Notes under the pieces: model-generated
Seen by the model: the letters and a program-made list of their open reading frames with translations, nothing else
Databases searched by the model: none
What the model was told of the DNA's origin: nothing
Source of the DNA: Fimbriimonadaceae bacterium
GTDB taxonomy: Bacteria; Armatimonadota; Fimbriimonadia; Fimbriimonadales; Fimbriimonadaceae
DNA: 64,000 bases
Direction of reading: 5' to 3'
Assembly (NCBI GenBank): GCA_023957775.1
Contig: JAMLGR010000009.1
Location: 1 to 64,000 of the forward strand
Part shown: piece after piece, positions 8,351 to 16,699 of the stretch
Numbering within the stretch: position 1 is the first letter of the stretch
Layout: the number at the start of each line of letters is the position of its first letter
Position numbers and translations under genes: made by a program

Positions 8351-10093
8351 ATGAGACTTACACCGGCAATCACCCTCCTTCCCCTTTGCGCCCTAGCGAT
8401 CACCCAACAGGGAGGCAACCAAGGGCCCCGGATGGACGCGACCACCCAAACCATCGACCGCCTTGTCGGCCAGTATCTCAACGGCGACGAGAACAAGAGC
8501 ATCCTCACGCCGGGGGAGTACAACGAGTGGCCCCTGAAGCTCAAGGCCGGACAGGTCGTGTTCGCCGAGGCACGCAGCGATGCGTTCGATCCCGCACTCG
8601 AGGTGGTGGACGACCAAGGCAAGGTGCTGGCGAGCAACGATGATCGCTACCCCGGGGATCAGCGCCCGCTGCTGATGTGGCGTTGCGGCGGCGACGGCGA
8701 TTACGCACTCCGCGTCCGAAGCTACAACAACAAGGCCGGCGGGCAGTTCTTCTCGCGCCACACCACCTACGTCTCGCTCGACGTTCCTCCGGACACCGTG
8801 GTCGAAGGCGTGGTGGAAGCCACGAAGCCCTTTCTCGTCCGGATTCCCATGCAGGCGGGACAAGTCAAAGATCTCGTGGCGGAGAAACGGGGTCAGGCGA
8901 ACTACATCAACTTCAACTTCGGACTCGTGATCGTTCCGAACGGCCTGCCCGAACGCTCGCCCAGCTTCGCCGCACCGATCAGTCCCGCCATCCGGGCGCT
9001 CATCGCGCCCGCGCCCGGGGACTACTACGTCATGGCCAACCCCTACGGCTACCGGGGCGGAAACGGCCGCGTCCGGATCGGAACGCGCACCATCGTCCCA
9101 AACCCGCTGTCCACCAACGGCGCGACCCGGACCGGTAGCGCCCCCACCAACACGCCCGCCTTGTGGGAGGTCTCCGTGAAGGCGGGCGACCTGCTCGAGG
9201 CGACGGCGCCCCATCTCCACCTCGACTGCGCGCTCATGGTTGCGGAGGCCCCGGACTTCTCGGGCGTGGATCTCTCCAAACCCGAAACCAACCCCCTGAT
9301 TCCCCAGTGGAAGGGCCCCTCCCCCGGGGAGGCGTTCGACCTCCTGCCCGCCCGGGCCAGGGACAATCGCCGAGTCGTGTTCCGCGCCCGCCGAGACGCG
9401 AAACTGTGGATCGCCACCAACGCGGCGGGTCCCGCGGATCAGTCGTTCTCGCTGACCCTCAAACCCGCGGCCGCCGAGTTCGTCGAAGGCAAACCGAACA
9501 CGGGATCGCTTCGTATCGGAGACAACGACTACTGGTCCTTTGACGCCCAGGCCGGGGATGTCATGAGCTTGGAAGCCCGCGCCGTCCCCTTCGCGCAACA
9601 GATCGTCGTGCGCGACCCCGACCTCGCCGAAATCCGTCGAAGCGTCGCCGCACCGGATCAGACCTCGGACTCGTGGCGCATGACCGTCCAGAAGCCCGGG
9701 CGGTATCTGGTGGCGGTCGCTTGCCTGGGCGACGGAGGAGGAGGCGCCTACGCGCTCGATCGCACGGTCTTCCACTCGAAGGAGTTCGGTCGAACCACCG
9801 CCGCAAAGGGAACGATCGGCGAGGGAGAGATCCAGGTTTGGAAGTTCACAGCCACTCCCGACGCGCCGCTTCTGGTGCATTGGGCCTCCAGCAGTTGGGA
9901 GTACGGGGTGGCCATCTACGACGAGAAGGGCCGACCATCGGACTTTCAACGACAGCAGGTGGACGAACACAACCGCTATGGCATCCTGAAGGTCGACGAG
10001 ACTCGCACCTATGTGATCGTGCTGACGGGCAAAGGAGCGAAAGCGGAGTATTCGATCGCGCTGGGGCCGATCCCTGGCGGCGGAAAGCAGTAA
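8351..10093 (+). CDS. exported PPC-domain (pre-peptidase C-terminal-like) protein
   Basis: A 580-residue exported protein. After a signal peptide (MRLTPAITLLPLCALAIT) come several beta-sandwich repeats of the pre-peptidase C-terminal type: GEYNEWPLKLKAGQVVFAEA, FDPALEVVDDQGKVLASNDD and GDYALRVRSYN near residues 35-120, another at about 370-470 (NTGSLRIGDNDYWSFDAQAG) and a last one near the C-terminus. No peptidase domain is attached, so it may be an adhesion or binding protein. GGAG (8339-8342) is 8 nt before ATG 8351; an upstream in-frame ATG at 8270 gives an unconvincing leader and is not used. Confidence 0.78.
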   Translation: MRLTPAITLLPLCALAITQQGGNQGPRMDATTQTIDRLVGQYLNGDENKSILTPGEYNEWPLKLKAGQVVFAEARSDAFDPALEVVDDQGKVLASNDDRYPGDQRPLLMWRCGGDGDYALRVRSYNNKAGGQFFSRHTTYVSLDVPPDTVVEGVVEATKPFLVRIPMQAGQVKDLVAEKRGQANYINFNFGLVIVPNGLPERSPSFAAPISPAIRALIAPAPGDYYVMANPYGYRGGNGRVRIGTRTIVPNPLSTNGATRTGSAPTNTPALWEVSVKAGDLLEATAPHLHLDCALMVAEAPDFSGVDLSKPETNPLIPQWKGPSPGEAFDLLPARARDNRRVVFRARRDAKLWIATNAAGPADQSFSLTLKPAAAEFVEGKPNTGSLRIGDNDYWSFDAQAGDVMSLEARAVPFAQQIVVRDPDLAEIRRSVAAPDQTSDSWRMTVQKPGRYLVAVACLGDGGGGAYALDRTVFHSKEFGRTTAAKGTIGEGEIQVWKFTATPDAPLLVHWASSSWEYGVAIYDEKGRPSDFQRQQVDEHNRYGILKVDETRTYVIVLTGKGAKAEYSIALGPIPGGGKQ

Positions 10094-10130
10094 ACCCACA
10101 ATCGGGAACCATCACCCGATGCCCGCCGTG

Positions 10131-10661
10131 CTAGACCTCGATCAGGGGAGCGCCCCTCTTGAAGGGACGTTCCTCCTCGAACGCGGGCTCGGGGATGGGC
10201 GTGGCTCCGATCTTCCGCAACTTGGCGAAATGCGCGCGAAACGCCTCCATCTCCTCATGCGTCGTCTGCGAGTCCGCCATCACAAAGAGCATCCCAAGGT
10301 TCTCGAGATGGTTGATGATCAGGTCGCGAATCCGTGTTTGCCGCACCGCGTCGTGAAGCGCCGCGGCGGCAACGCAACCAGGTACGCGGAACGAACCGGC
10401 CTCCGGAGCGGGCTGCGTGGCGATCGCCTCCCGAAGATGCCCCCCGTGCGACGCGTCCTCTTCCAAAAGCGCATCCAACATCCAGCACTCGTCGATGTGC
10501 AGGCGCCCGTCGGCCCATGCCAGCGACTCGAACAACTCGCGCAAGGTCTGGGCGATATCGGCCTCGATCGGGCGCCCCGTCGTCCAGTAACCCCCCTTGC
10601 GAAGGAGGTCGGCGAGGCCGTTGAGGGCGGCGAGGTTCTGTCGGGGAAGTCCCGCGCGCAA
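10131..10661 (-). CDS. hypothetical protein, TerB-like helical domain
   Basis: A 176-residue helical protein. The segment LFESLAWADGRLHIDECWMLDALLEEDA resembles the acidic two-helix motif of TerB/YebE-like domains, but the family match is weak. No signal peptide or membrane segment. The start is uncertain: TTG 10661 opens this frame, while a plausible protein start (MRCVSTCFFPYEADFEPV) lies in the next frame from 10713, so a single indel near 10655-10665 may have broken the N-terminus. Extending to 10713 would overlap the divergent gene at 10697. Confidence 0.55.
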   Translation of the reverse strand: MRAGLPRQNLAALNGLADLLRKGGYWTTGRPIEADIAQTLRELFESLAWADGRLHIDECWMLDALLEEDASHGGHLREAIATQPAPEAGSFRVPGCVAAAALHDAVRQTRIRDLIINHLENLGMLFVMADSQTTHEEMEAFRAHFAKLRKIGATPIPEPAFEEERPFKRGAPLIEV

Positions 10662-10696
10662 CCGGCTCGAAGTCCGCCTCGTACGGGAAGAAGCAA

Positions 10697-11320
10697 GTGG
10701 ACACGCATCTCAACGAGCAACAGATCAGGGAGGTCCTCGCCCGAGCCGGCGAGATCCAGATGGAGGCTCACGGGCCCAAGGCGGACGGGACGGAACTGGA
10801 GAGCATCGTCGCCGCGGCCGAGGAGGCCGGCCTCTCCCGGCAGGCCGTCCTCCAGGCGTTGCGCGAGCGCGTCCACGGCGGGGCGGAACCCGCCGTTGTG
10901 GGCGATTGGGTGTTCGCTGAATCGGCGGACGGGAAGTACTACGTGGCGGAGGTGCTCGAGGTCGCCGAGAGCTCGATCCGCGTGAGGTTCGTCAAGGGCG
11001 GCGAGCGGACGGTCGGCCCCCTGGCCACCCAGCCCTGCACGTTTCTGCCCGGGCAACGGATCGTGTGCCAGTGGCCGGACTGGGGCTGGTGGACGAGCAC
11101 CGTGATCAGCTACGACGAGCGGCAGGGATCCGTCAGCGTGTCCGACGGTTGGGGCTCGATGAAGGAGTTCCCCATTGCGGAAGTCCGACTCGATCCGCCC
11201 CGTTCCCCGCGGCTCCGAACGCCCCTTCCAAGGCTGCGGTTCTTCCTCTGGTCGCTGAGCGCAGGCATCGCGCTCGGCGGATTGGGCGGTGCGTTCATCA
11301 CCTGGCTCTTGCTGCGCTGA
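10697..11320 (+). CDS. hypothetical protein with C-terminal membrane anchor
   Basis: A 207-residue protein of unknown function. Residues 1-60 are helical and include AAEEAGLSRQAVLQALRER, which looks like a helix-turn-helix-type or SHOCT-like pair. Residues about 68-165 form a beta-rich region with GDWVFAESADGKYYVAEVLE and GWWTSTVISYDERQGSVSVS, reminiscent of Tudor/Agenet-like barrels. Residues 185-205 are one transmembrane helix. The start is GTG 10697 with GGAAGAAG upstream. The domain reading is tentative. Confidence 0.6.
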   Translation: MDTHLNEQQIREVLARAGEIQMEAHGPKADGTELESIVAAAEEAGLSRQAVLQALRERVHGGAEPAVVGDWVFAESADGKYYVAEVLEVAESSIRVRFVKGGERTVGPLATQPCTFLPGQRIVCQWPDWGWWTSTVISYDERQGSVSVSDGWGSMKEFPIAEVRLDPPRSPRLRTPLPRLRFFLWSLSAGIALGGLGGAFITWLLLR

Positions 11321-11376
11321 CTCTTCCAATCGGGTGCTGGAATTCGGGCAGTGTCGCCGCCAACCGCGCCCCGCGG

Positions 11377-12186
11377 CTACGCAGACGACGCGATCCCGGC
11401 GAACAGAGCCGTCGAGAGCACCAACCCCAACGCGTAGCCGGTCTCCTGGAACCCCACGACCTGCGGCCGAACCTCCGCCCGCCACCGAGAAACGCCCCAC
11501 AGCGCGCGACCCGCAAGCACCGCGAAGGCCGCCAGAAGCGGCCAGCGGGCCCACCCCAAAGCCACCATCGCCGCCGCCAGGGCCGTGGCTCCCGCTGCAA
11601 GCACCCAGACGGCAGGCACGGACGGCGAACCACCCCGGACGAGCGCGAGGCGCGATGACACGTAGACGACGGCCAGCAGCGCGTGCAGGGCAAGCACCGC
11701 TCCGAGGAGCCACGCCTCCCGCTCCCACACCCCGCCTGCCAGGGCGATCAAGGGAGCGAAAGTCGCGGCGGCGCACGCCCCGGCAACCTCCGGCACGGCG
11801 CTTCGGCCCCGACCCATCACGTCGTGGCCGAACTGGATGCACGAGAGGACGCCCAGCACCAGAAGGGGCAACCACAACGGCTTCGAACTCCCAGCAATGG
11901 CGAACGCCAGCGCACCGAGTGCGACGCAAAGCAGTCCCACACCGAAGCCAAAGGCCCACCGCGTTCGAGGGAAGCGTTTGCCCTGCACCAGGTCCTTGCC
12001 GGCGATCTTGAGCGGCTGGCGGGCAAGGAACATACCCAACGCCCCCAGTGCCACCCACCCTCCGGCGGGCGAGGGCGCCACAAGCAGCCCAAGAAGCAAC
12101 GGTGCGCCGATCAAGCCCCAGCCCCCATGCTCGGCGGGGAGGAGAATGGGCTTCAGACGAGGCCTTTGCGAAGCGGAGACGGCCAA
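11377..12186 (-). CDS. YwiC-like family multi-spanning membrane protein
   Basis: About 269 residues with 7-8 hydrophobic helices. The N-terminal LLPAEHGGWGLIGAPLLLGL segment is the hallmark of the YwiC-like family, whose function is not established. RQPLKIAGKDL and a Glu/Arg-poor helical body follow. The start is uncertain: TTG 12186 sits 8 nt downstream of the stop of the fucosidase gene on the same strand, while CTG codons nearer the HGGW motif are alternatives. The close spacing suggests one operon with the fucosidase at 12195. Confidence 0.78.
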   Translation of the reverse strand: MAVSASQRPRLKPILLPAEHGGWGLIGAPLLLGLLVAPSPAGGWVALGALGMFLARQPLKIAGKDLVQGKRFPRTRWAFGFGVGLLCVALGALAFAIAGSSKPLWLPLLVLGVLSCIQFGHDVMGRGRSAVPEVAGACAAATFAPLIALAGGVWEREAWLLGAVLALHALLAVVYVSSRLALVRGGSPSVPAVWVLAAGATALAAAMVALGWARWPLLAAFAVLAGRALWGVSRWRAEVRPQVVGFQETGYALGLVLSTALFAGIASSA

Positions 12187-12194
12187 GGACTCAC

Positions 12195-13616
12195 CTAATC
12201 CTTCGGCGTCAACCGGACCGCCCAGGCCGATCCGCCCCGACTGTCGTCCCGAATGCCGGACGGGAACACGAGGCGTCCATCCGCGCCCAATCGGAGCGGA
12301 CCCTTCCCCACCAGCTCGGCGCGAGACACTCTCGACGCGATCTCCTTGGGCAGAACCACCGATTCCGGGAGGCCTTCCGTGTCGTTCCCTGCCAGCACGA
12401 GCGCATAGATCGTTCCGTCCTTCGCCCGGGTGAACACGCACGGACCGTCCTCGTACGGAGCGAGCGGACGCGTGGCATAGATCGCCTCGCCGTTCGACCT
12501 CATCCATTCCCCGAGGCCCTTCAATCTCTCGTACACGACGGGATCGAACTCGCCGCTCCCATCGGGACCGATGCCGATCAGGTAGTTCCCGCCCCGCGCC
12601 ACGATCCGGCACAGGTTGCGCACCAGCGTGCCCACGCTCTTGAAGTCGTCGTTTGGGCGCCACGGCCACGAGGTGCCCATCGGCATGCACGTCTCCCAGG
12701 GGTACGGCAGATAGTGGTCGGGAATCGACCCCTCCGGCGTCACGTAGTTCTCGTTCGCTCCGCCCACGGTGCGGTCCACCACCAGCAGGCCGGGCTGGTG
12801 CTTGCGCGCCATCGCCGCGAGGCCGTCCATATCGATCGCCGCGTTGGGAGGACGGACGGCCCCGCCGTCCAGCCAAAGCACATCCTGCCTTCCGTAGCCC
12901 GTCATCAGCTCCTCCACCTGCCTCCAAGTGAACTCTTTGAACTTCTGCCATTCGTCCGGGTGCTGCGAAGGTTCGTAGTTGGGGCCTTGCCCGCTGCCCG
13001 GTCCGAGTTCGGGCAACCAGTAGTGGGGGCTGTGCCAGTCCGCCTTCGAGAAGTAGAGCCCGGAGCTGAGCCCTCGCTTGCGAAATGCTTCCGTCATCCG
13101 CTTGACCGTGTCGGCGCGCGGGTCGCTGTGGAACGGCACGAAGGGTGCGGTGATCTTGTACTCCGTCTGCTTCGTGTCCCACATGCAGAAGCCGTCGTGG
13201 TGCTTCGTCATCGAGAACACGTACTTCACGCCCGCATCCTCAAAGGCGCGCGCCCACTTGTCGGGATCGAACCGGACCGGGTTGAAGGTGGTGGCAAGCT
13301 CCTCGACCACCTTCATGTACGCGCGGTCGTCAAGGTTCGCGTAGGGTGCGGGACGGTTGTTCCAAGGGTGGCGCGTGGTGACCAGGCTCCACGACTCGAC
13401 GATCCCCCACTGGCTGTAGGTCCCCCAGTGGAGGAGAATGCCCAGCTTTCGGTCCTGCCACTCCTCCAGCTTCTTCAGGACGAGGGGATCGCTGGGGCGC
13501 GTCCACTCCTGGCTCGCCTCCAGGGCGCCGAACTCTCCGGCCTCGACCGGCGGCACGTCGCGCGCCACCGGGGGCTCGTTTGGCGGAAAGGGGAGGCTGA
13601 AAAGGAGTGAGATCAC
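12195..13616 (-). CDS. alpha-L-fucosidase, GH29
   Basis: A 473-residue GH29 glycoside hydrolase. Visible family motifs are KLGILLHWGTYSQWG (58-72), YVFSMTKHHDGFCMWDT (132-148, the HHDG active-site loop), VLWLDGG with Asp250 as the likely catalytic nucleophile, and the RGGNYLIGIGPDGSGEF loop. A short hydrophobic start (VISLLFSLPFPP) suggests export, but it lacks a clear signal cleavage site. The start is GTG 13616, with a TACAAT hexamer 9 nt upstream and no clear Shine-Dalgarno. It removes fucose from host or plant glycans. It is the first of three GH29 genes in this window. Confidence 0.88.
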   Translation of the reverse strand: MISLLFSLPFPPNEPPVARDVPPVEAGEFGALEASQEWTRPSDPLVLKKLEEWQDRKLGILLHWGTYSQWGIVESWSLVTTRHPWNNRPAPYANLDDRAYMKVVEELATTFNPVRFDPDKWARAFEDAGVKYVFSMTKHHDGFCMWDTKQTEYKITAPFVPFHSDPRADTVKRMTEAFRKRGLSSGLYFSKADWHSPHYWLPELGPGSGQGPNYEPSQHPDEWQKFKEFTWRQVEELMTGYGRQDVLWLDGGAVRPPNAAIDMDGLAAMARKHQPGLLVVDRTVGGANENYVTPEGSIPDHYLPYPWETCMPMGTSWPWRPNDDFKSVGTLVRNLCRIVARGGNYLIGIGPDGSGEFDPVVYERLKGLGEWMRSNGEAIYATRPLAPYEDGPCVFTRAKDGTIYALVLAGNDTEGLPESVVLPKEIASRVSRAELVGKGPLRLGADGRLVFPSGIRDDSRGGSAWAVRLTPKD

Positions 13617-13625
13617 GGTGTCCGC

Positions 13626-13631
13626 ATTGTA
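13626..13631 (-). promoter_or_regulatory. -10 TACAAT of the GH29 gene
   Basis: TACAAT ends 9 nt before GTG 13616, giving a leader of only a few nucleotides. Confidence 0.45.
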
Positions 13632-13664
13632 GCTTGGGCGCTTCGCCACCTGCCCCAAGCCAAA

Positions 13665-13695
13665 CCTCCCCGTCGGATCGAGTCCGACGAGGAGG
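13665..13695 (-). terminator. hairpin ending the pilin-lipoprotein unit
   Basis: A 13-bp stem with one mismatch (arms 13665-13677 and 13683-13695, loop TCGAG) lies just past the stop codon of the small lipoprotein gene. On that strand it is followed by TTTGGC, a short U-run. Confidence 0.65.
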
Positions 13696-13702
13696 TGCAA
13701 GC

Positions 13703-13858
13703 TCAGTACGCGGGGCCTTCGCCAGGCGGAATCTCCTGCTTGGCGTTGACCTTGTTCTCGATGTCCTTCTGCTGCTTCGCCGTCTCTTCCGAGACGCCGC
13801 CGCCGGAACATCCGACGGCGACCCAAACGAGCAGCGCCAAAAGCAAGAACCTGCGCAT
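13703..13858 (-). CDS. small lipoprotein coupled to the pilin gene
   Basis: A 51-residue lipoprotein: MRRFLLLALLVWVAVGCSGG has a textbook lipobox (AVGC). The mature part is only about 34 residues, charged and Pro/Gly-ended (IENKVNAKQEIPPGEGPAY). The ATG overlaps the pilin stop by one base (TAATG, 13856-13860), so the two are coupled. Unknown function; small lipoproteins after pilin genes of this kind may be assembly or surface factors (inference). Confidence 0.75.
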   Translation of the reverse strand: MRRFLLLALLVWVAVGCSGGGVSEETAKQQKDIENKVNAKQEIPPGEGPAY

Positions 13859-14793
13859 TACTGGAGCGACCAAAGCGGCCACGACTGCGTCCAAACCGGC
13901 TTCGCGGAAACCGTCCACGCGCCGCTTCCCAGTCCGCACGCGGGGCGGGAACTGACTTGGTACTCGGCGGCGGAGGGCGTCTTCGCCAGGAACTGGCCGA
14001 TCGAGATGGACTTCGTGTGCCCGTCCGCAAAGCTCAGGTTGATCGCACCCGCGAAGGGCACCTTCGAGTTGTCCAACTGGTTCGAGACGTTGCAGTTGGT
14101 GTCGATGGTGTAGAACTTGGTCGCCCAGGCCTCGCGGATCGCGAACGGGTAGGCGGTGCGGTGCGAGGTGCCGCTCGAGCTGTCGAGGAACACCGGCGCG
14201 AAGCTGACCGTCGGGTCAACCAGTTCCATGATCAGCCAGCCCTCGGCCGGGTAGGGAATGGCCGTGCTGGTTCCACCGAGGAAGGGATCCCGCCACGCCC
14301 CGTTGCCCGAGTAGTTGGGCCAGGTGTTCAGGGCGCCCGTCAATGCGAGGTTGAGCGCGTACGAGTTCATGATTTCGCCGTTCTTGTCCCAGTTGGCGGC
14401 GTTCTTGTCGATCGCCGGGTGGAAGAAGAGCGCGACGTTCTTGGTGTAGGGCAACACCCATGCCTGCCACTTGTAGTGGTTGACGCGGAACGCGTAGGGG
14501 TGGGCCGCATCGCTCCCGTTGCACCGGGACGAGGGGTCCGAGCCAGGCGCGAAGGTGTTGAGAGCCGTGTTCAGGGCGCCGTTCAAGATGCAGTCGTCGT
14601 TCCGAGGATAGATATCGTCGTAATCCGACGCGTACATGATGACGGCCAGACCGATCTGCTTCTGGTTGGAGATGGAGACGGCCTTCTTCGCCGCGGTCTT
14701 GGCTTGAGCGAAAACCGGGAAGAGGATGGCCGCCAGAATCGCGATGATCGCGATCACGACAAGCAATTCGATGAGGGTAAAGGCACGTTTCAT
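13858..14793 (-). CDS. prepilin-type protein with pseudopilin N-terminus
   Basis: A 311-residue secreted pseudopilin-like protein. MKRAFTLIELLVVIAIIAIL is a class III (type IV pilin) leader and N-terminal helix, processed after the Ala/before the Phe by a prepilin peptidase. The remainder is a large beta-rich domain as in DUF1559-like proteins of Planctomycetota and Armatimonadota, and the C-terminal segment INLSFADGHTKSI matches the H/DG-type motif of that group. An AAGGAG 12 nt before ATG 14793 is the probable ribosome site. It is co-transcribed with the small lipoprotein. The role of these proteins (surface display or pili) is not known. Confidence 0.88.
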   Translation of the reverse strand: MKRAFTLIELLVVIAIIAILAAILFPVFAQAKTAAKKAVSISNQKQIGLAVIMYASDYDDIYPRNDDCILNGALNTALNTFAPGSDPSSRCNGSDAAHPYAFRVNHYKWQAWVLPYTKNVALFFHPAIDKNAANWDKNGEIMNSYALNLALTGALNTWPNYSGNGAWRDPFLGGTSTAIPYPAEGWLIMELVDPTVSFAPVFLDSSSGTSHRTAYPFAIREAWATKFYTIDTNCNVSNQLDNSKVPFAGAINLSFADGHTKSISIGQFLAKTPSAAEYQVSSRPACGLGSGAWTVSAKPVWTQSWPLWSLQ

Positions 14794-14850
14794 TCTTTCG
14801 GGATTCTCCTTGGGTTCACAGACTTTTGAAACCAGTATGGCCCAACTATA

Positions 14851-15642
14851 TTACCAAAGTTCAGAGGAGCTGGGCCCTCGAATCGATTTTCGCACGGCCC
14901 CACTTCCGACAATTCTACGCCCTCGGGCGCTCTTTTCGAAAGGGGGCGCGTGTTCCGGGGGCCAAACCAGCTCCCGTCTGGTCCGAAGGTCCTTCTCTTG
15001 CGCGCGGCACCGCTCCAAGACCGTCCGCGCCTTTTGGGCGTCCAAGCCGGCGGGTACGTACGCGGGCGTCCGTTGAACGCCAGCCAACCGGAAATAGACG
15101 CAGCAAGCCGCGAGGTACGAACCGAGCGGGAGCGCGTGGTTTCCATCGGGGGACCAGAGCTCGAACTTTGGCTCCGCGGCAAGGACGGCGTTCCACGCAT
15201 CGCAGACCGGCAGGAGTTCCGCGCCCGACGCTTGGGCGATGCCGCGGTAGACGCCCAAGGTGAAGGCCGTCTCGTCCACTCCGCGCCTCGGCCACTCCAC
15301 GTAGAGGAGCGTCCTCGACCCTTTCGTGCGGGCCGCCTTCGCCATCGCGATGGCGCGCGTCTGGGGATAGGAGATCTTCCCCGAAGAGCTGACCATGGCC
15401 GCCTGCAAGACCACGACGTCAAACTTTCCGGACCGCACCTCGCGGTCCGTCGCGCTTCCAGGCGCGACGTCTTCAAGGTGCCCGACGAACACGTGGGACT
15501 CGGTGACTGCGCGTCCCGAGCCGTCGCTCTGCAACATCTTCGCCACCGTGGCCGGCACGTCGTTGAAGTTCAGCAGGCTGTTGCCGACGAACAAGATCCG
15601 GAGCGCGTGGGCCCCTGCTGCGTGGAGAAGCGTCGACTGCAC
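14851..15642 (-). CDS. SGNH/GDSL-type hydrolase
   Basis: A 263-residue SGNH-fold protein. The block I equivalent is RILFVGNSLLNFND (Ser22 catalytic), and block V is SPDGNHALPLGSYLA (Asp166 and His169). Such enzymes are esterases, often deacetylating sugars. No obvious signal peptide. The start is GTG 15642, preceded closely by GAGGA and by the stop of the phosphatase gene 7 nt upstream, so the two genes form an operon. The C-terminal 50 residues are poorly conserved and basic. Confidence 0.75.
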   Translation of the reverse strand: MQSTLLHAAGAHALRILFVGNSLLNFNDVPATVAKMLQSDGSGRAVTESHVFVGHLEDVAPGSATDREVRSGKFDVVVLQAAMVSSSGKISYPQTRAIAMAKAARTKGSRTLLYVEWPRRGVDETAFTLGVYRGIAQASGAELLPVCDAWNAVLAAEPKFELWSPDGNHALPLGSYLAACCVYFRLAGVQRTPAYVPAGLDAQKARTVLERCRAQEKDLRTRRELVWPPEHAPPFEKSARGRRIVGSGAVRKSIRGPSSSELW

Positions 15643-15649
15643 GGGTTCC

Positions 15650-16627
15650 TCAGCGGCCGGCGCGCCTCGATCCGGTAAAGGAAAAGGTGTCCATGGCCAC
15701 GTACTTGCCTGGCGCGACGCGCCCCTTGAAGGTGACGGTCGCCGTGTTGCCGTCGATGGTGACCAGCACGTAGCCGTACGTGTCGGTGATGTTCTTCACG
15801 CGCGTCAGCTTCCAGCCTTCGTTCTTGCCCGTGTAGTCGCCCTTCTTATAGAACGGGGCGCCGGCGGTCCCGGCGGTGACCTGGTGCAACACGGGACCGG
15901 GTTGGGACCCCTCGCGCACGATCGTCATGTGGTCGTACAGGTGGTCGTGCCCCCCGAAGTAGACCCGCGAGCCAGCATCGATGAGGCTGTTCCAAAACCG
16001 GTCCCGCGCCACGGGATTGGCGTCCATGGTGTCCTTGTGCGCGCCATCCATGAAGGCCGGTTCGTGAGAGAAGGCGAAAATGAAGGGCTTCCGGTACCTG
16101 GCCAGCACCCCGTCGAGCCAAGGCTGCTCGATCTCTTCTTTGCGGGCCCCGTACTGATCCAAGGCGATCATCAGCACGTCGCCCTTCCCGTAGTAGTAGG
16201 TAAGCCCCTTCTCCGCGGCGGGCCCGTTCATCGGCAACGCCCGCTCGCCCGAGAACACCTTGTTCCAAATCGCCGCGGAGTCGACGTCGCCCGCGTCGTG
16301 GTTCCCTCGGCACGGCAGCACGGGAATCTTGGCGTCGTACACCGGCTTCATCATGCGTACCCACGCGCGAAGCTGGGACTCGGCCTCGGCAGGGTCTTTG
16401 ACGTATCCCGAGACGAGGTCCCCCGTCCACACGAGGAACTTCGCCTTTTCAGCCAGCACCGCTTGGGCGATCTCGCTGCCGATGACGACGTTGATGCCGT
16501 CCTTGTCCTCGGGTCGCTCGGTGCGCGTGTCGGCTCGACCGTCGCCCGCTACGACGAAACTCCACTTCTGGGCGGGGGAGCAAGCGGCCACGCTGCACAG
16601 GGCGACGAAGGCGACCAAGCGTTTCAT
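15650..16627 (-). CDS. metallophosphoesterase lipoprotein
   Basis: A 325-residue calcineurin-like phosphoesterase. Lipobox VAAC near residue 16 indicates membrane anchoring. Metal-binding motifs in order: GDGRAD, WTGDLVSG, CRGNHDAG, FSHEPAF and GGHDHLYD. The substrate is unknown; secreted members act on phosphomono- or diesters. The start ATG 16627 lies 7 nt after TAGCCT. It shares a 72-bp divergent promoter region with the second fucosidase and is followed by the SGNH hydrolase. Confidence 0.88.
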   Translation of the reverse strand: MKRLVAFVALCSVAACSPAQKWSFVVAGDGRADTRTERPEDKDGINVVIGSEIAQAVLAEKAKFLVWTGDLVSGYVKDPAEAESQLRAWVRMMKPVYDAKIPVLPCRGNHDAGDVDSAAIWNKVFSGERALPMNGPAAEKGLTYYYGKGDVLMIALDQYGARKEEIEQPWLDGVLARYRKPFIFAFSHEPAFMDGAHKDTMDANPVARDRFWNSLIDAGSRVYFGGHDHLYDHMTIVREGSQPGPVLHQVTAGTAGAPFYKKGDYTGKNEGWKLTRVKNITDTYGYVLVTIDGNTATVTFKGRVAPGKYVAMDTFSFTGSRRAGR

Positions 16628-16634
16628 ACGCCGG

Positions 16635-16640
16635 AGGCTA
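16635..16640 (-). promoter_or_regulatory. -10 TAGCCT of the phosphatase operon
   Basis: TAGCCT ends 7 nt before ATG 16627. Confidence 0.5.
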
Positions 16641-16687
16641 CCCTCCCTCGAAGTACCACCCGGCGCTGCCGGAGGAAGCGGGCAGGG

Positions 16688-16693
16688 TAGCGT
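16688..16693 (+). promoter_or_regulatory. -10 TAGCGT of the second GH29 gene
   Basis: TAGCGT ends 6 nt before ATG 16700. It is back to back with the divergent promoter at 16635. Confidence 0.5.
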
Positions 16694-16699
16694 AGCGCC

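Noticed and set aside
10101-10120. Terminator hairpin ATCGGG-N8-CCCGAT between convergent genes
   Set aside because: Only 6 bp with an 8-nt loop and no U-run; too weak to list as a feature.
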